The translations under genes were made by a program, and so were the position numbers. From Bacteroidales bacterium (GTDB lineage Bacteria; Bacteroidota; Bacteroidia; Bacteroidales; UBA932), in contig JAFZFL010000133.1 of NCBI GenBank assembly GCA_017555925.1, positions 1 through 5,956 on the forward strand: 5,956 nt of DNA, written 5' to 3'. Under the pieces are notes generated by a model, which saw only the letters and a program-made list of their open reading frames with translations, did no database searches and was not told the DNA's origin. Positions 5,513-5,956 of the stretch are shown in pieces. How positions within the stretch are numbered: position 1 is the first letter of the stretch; each line of letters begins with the position of its first letter.

Positions 5513-5559
5513 CAATTATCCATTCCACCTGTTAGTGCTAATTATCAATGCTAATTATC
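5498..5559 (+). repeat. Cluster of four AATTATC repeats at the end of cdd
   Basis: AATTATC occurs at 5498-5504, 5514-5520, 5540-5546 and 5553-5559. The first two are part of an 11-bp direct repeat ACAATTATCCA (5496-5506, 5512-5522). The last two are part of TGCTAATTATC (5536-5546, 5549-5559). The first copy is within the final codons of cdd. No function is evident; local slippage duplication is a simple explanation. Confidence 0.5.
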
Positions 5560-5579
5560 GTGCAAGACAACGGTCGTGT

Positions 5580-5619
5580 CTCGTGAAATTCACCAGGTGA
5601 ATTTCACGAGTATATTTTA
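5580..5619 (+). terminator. Probable cdd terminator: 31-bp near-perfect palindrome
   Basis: CTCGTGAAATTCACC (5580-5594) and its exact complement (5596-5610) flank a single central A. As RNA this gives a 14-bp stem with a three-base loop. It is followed on the plus strand by TATATTTTA, a moderate U-rich tail, and lies 67 bp after the cdd stop. The minus-strand exit has no T-run, so plus-strand termination is favoured. The near-perfect symmetry also allows a protein-binding palindrome. Confidence 0.6.
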
Positions 5620-5746
5620 GGTATTGCCGAATGATCATTTATTCCTCTTGAGCGCAGCGAGTGCTGATTTTTCCCTTTCGAGAGCAGATTAAGCGCAAAT
5701 GATGAATTTTGTGTTCGCGAAAGGTAAAAAAAAGGCCAAATTTTTC

Positions 5747-5755
5747 CTGTCGGGA
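5747..5755 (+). repeat. CTGTCGGGA iterated motif, copy 7
   Basis: Exact 9-mer in the spacer between cdd and ffs, preceded by a T-run and just before the 32-bp tandem repeat. It is the sixth exact copy; number 3 is the one-mismatch copy at 955-963. Confidence 0.75.
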
Positions 5756-5768
5756 TAAGAATGGAGAT

Positions 5769-5832
5769 TATGCTCCTCCTATAGGGGTTATTTTTTCAAA
5801 TATGCTTCTCCTCTAGGGTTTATTTTTTCAAT
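5769..5832. repeat. Two-copy 32-bp tandem repeat
   Basis: Units 5769-5800 and 5801-5832 match at 28 of 32 positions with no gap. Each has TATGCT, a CT-rich stretch, a palindromic or near-palindromic core (CCTATAGG in the first, CCTCTAGG in the second), then TTATTTTTTCAA or close to it. The T-runs read on the plus strand, towards the converging SRP RNA gene. The stems are too short to be strong terminators. Confidence 0.8.
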
Positions 5833-5872
5833 TGTTCCTACAGATACGGAAACAGAGATAAGATATGGGTAC

Positions 5873-5956
5873 AAAAAAAGGGTAAGCTTGATATATCGCA
5901 CCGCTACAACCGCATACCCTTGCTGCCTTCCGGCCCTGGGGGAGTTCTGCAGGAGC
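5873..5956 (-). ncRNA. ffs: Small bacterial SRP RNA (4.5S RNA), 5' end outside the window
   Basis: The minus strand carries the conserved SRP domain IV: CCCAGGGCCGGAAGGCAGCA (5940-5921). Its GGAA tetraloop (5931-5928) is closed by GCC/GGC, and asymmetric-loop bases follow. This RNA binds Ffh and targets nascent membrane and secreted proteins to the membrane. The 3' strand continues to GCTTACCC at about 5887-5880 and ends in a run of T (5879-5873), the expected intrinsic terminator tail. The 5' strand that would pair with GCTTACCC, and the promoter, lie beyond the window end. It belongs to the small type without an Alu domain, judging by the short 3' arm. Confidence 0.93.

Larger units (their letters stand above)
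5513..5872. other. 360-bp gene-free spacer between cdd and ffs
   Basis: I see no convincing coding frame in this spacer. In order it holds two of the AATTATC repeats and part of another, the 31-bp palindrome (5580-5610), a 7-bp inverted repeat CCTTTCG/CGAAAGG (5674-5680 and 5718-5724) around 37 bp, a CTGTCGGGA copy (5747-5755) and a 32-bp tandem repeat (5769-5832). Inside the 7-bp inverted repeat, CGCAAA (5693-5698) could pair with TTTGTG further on, so a folded RNA is possible but unproven. The spacer separates two converging genes, so terminators are expected here. Confidence 0.6.

Noticed and set aside
5674..5724. Structured non-coding RNA in the cdd-ffs spacer
   Set aside because: The inverted repeat is only seven pairs around 37 nt, and the inner pairing is short with a G-U. 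There is no promoter or covariation evidence.

Overview
The window looks like an ordinary chromosomal segment of a Bacteroidota bacterium, most likely order Bacteroidales; I cannot name the genus. The reasons are candidate -7 promoter elements of the TAnnTTTG type in front of several genes, little Shine-Dalgarno signal except before cdd, a lysine exporter encoded as two overlapping half-genes, and closest recalled resemblance to Bacteroides-type MltG, LysM-glucosaminidase and C69 dipeptidase proteins. G+C is roughly 40% by eye. I see no tRNA, insertion sequence, CRISPR array, phage gene or defence gene.

Layout from left to right: a hairpin (2-28) that probably ends the first gene; an exported C69-family dipeptidase on the minus strand (54-1730); a 145-bp divergent intergenic region with candidate promoters on both strands and a small dyad; a split LysO lysine exporter on the plus strand (1876-2148 and 2138-2752, overlapping by 11 bp); then, convergent to it, a minus-strand pair of cell-wall enzymes, a GH73-type glucosaminidase with LysM domains (3879-4955) followed 51 bp later by the endolytic transglycosylase MltG (2796-3827). 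The glucosaminidase is divergent from cytidine deaminase cdd (5033-5512), and the two candidate -7 elements lie almost back to back at 4974-4990. After cdd comes 360 bp without a gene, holding a 31-bp near-perfect palindrome (likely the cdd terminator), a two-copy 32-bp tandem repeat and other short repeats. The window ends inside a minus-strand small SRP RNA (ffs).

Functionally these are housekeeping genes: peptide hydrolysis, lysine export, peptidoglycan remodelling by two lytic enzymes that are probably co-transcribed, pyrimidine salvage and protein targeting. No new multi-gene system is evident.

The most unusual signal is at DNA level. The 9-mer CTGTCGGGA occurs exactly six times (three per strand), in three intergenic sites and three coding sites, and in different reading frames and orientations. 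Chance would give far fewer than one copy. Its density, about one per kb, is like that of known genome-wide iterated signals such as DNA uptake sequences. Two pairs of copies, each pair in unrelated contexts, also share longer flanks. Secondary oddities are a 20-bp tandem duplication over the mltG start codon that creates a 7-codon leader ORF, and the repeat-rich spacer between cdd and ffs.
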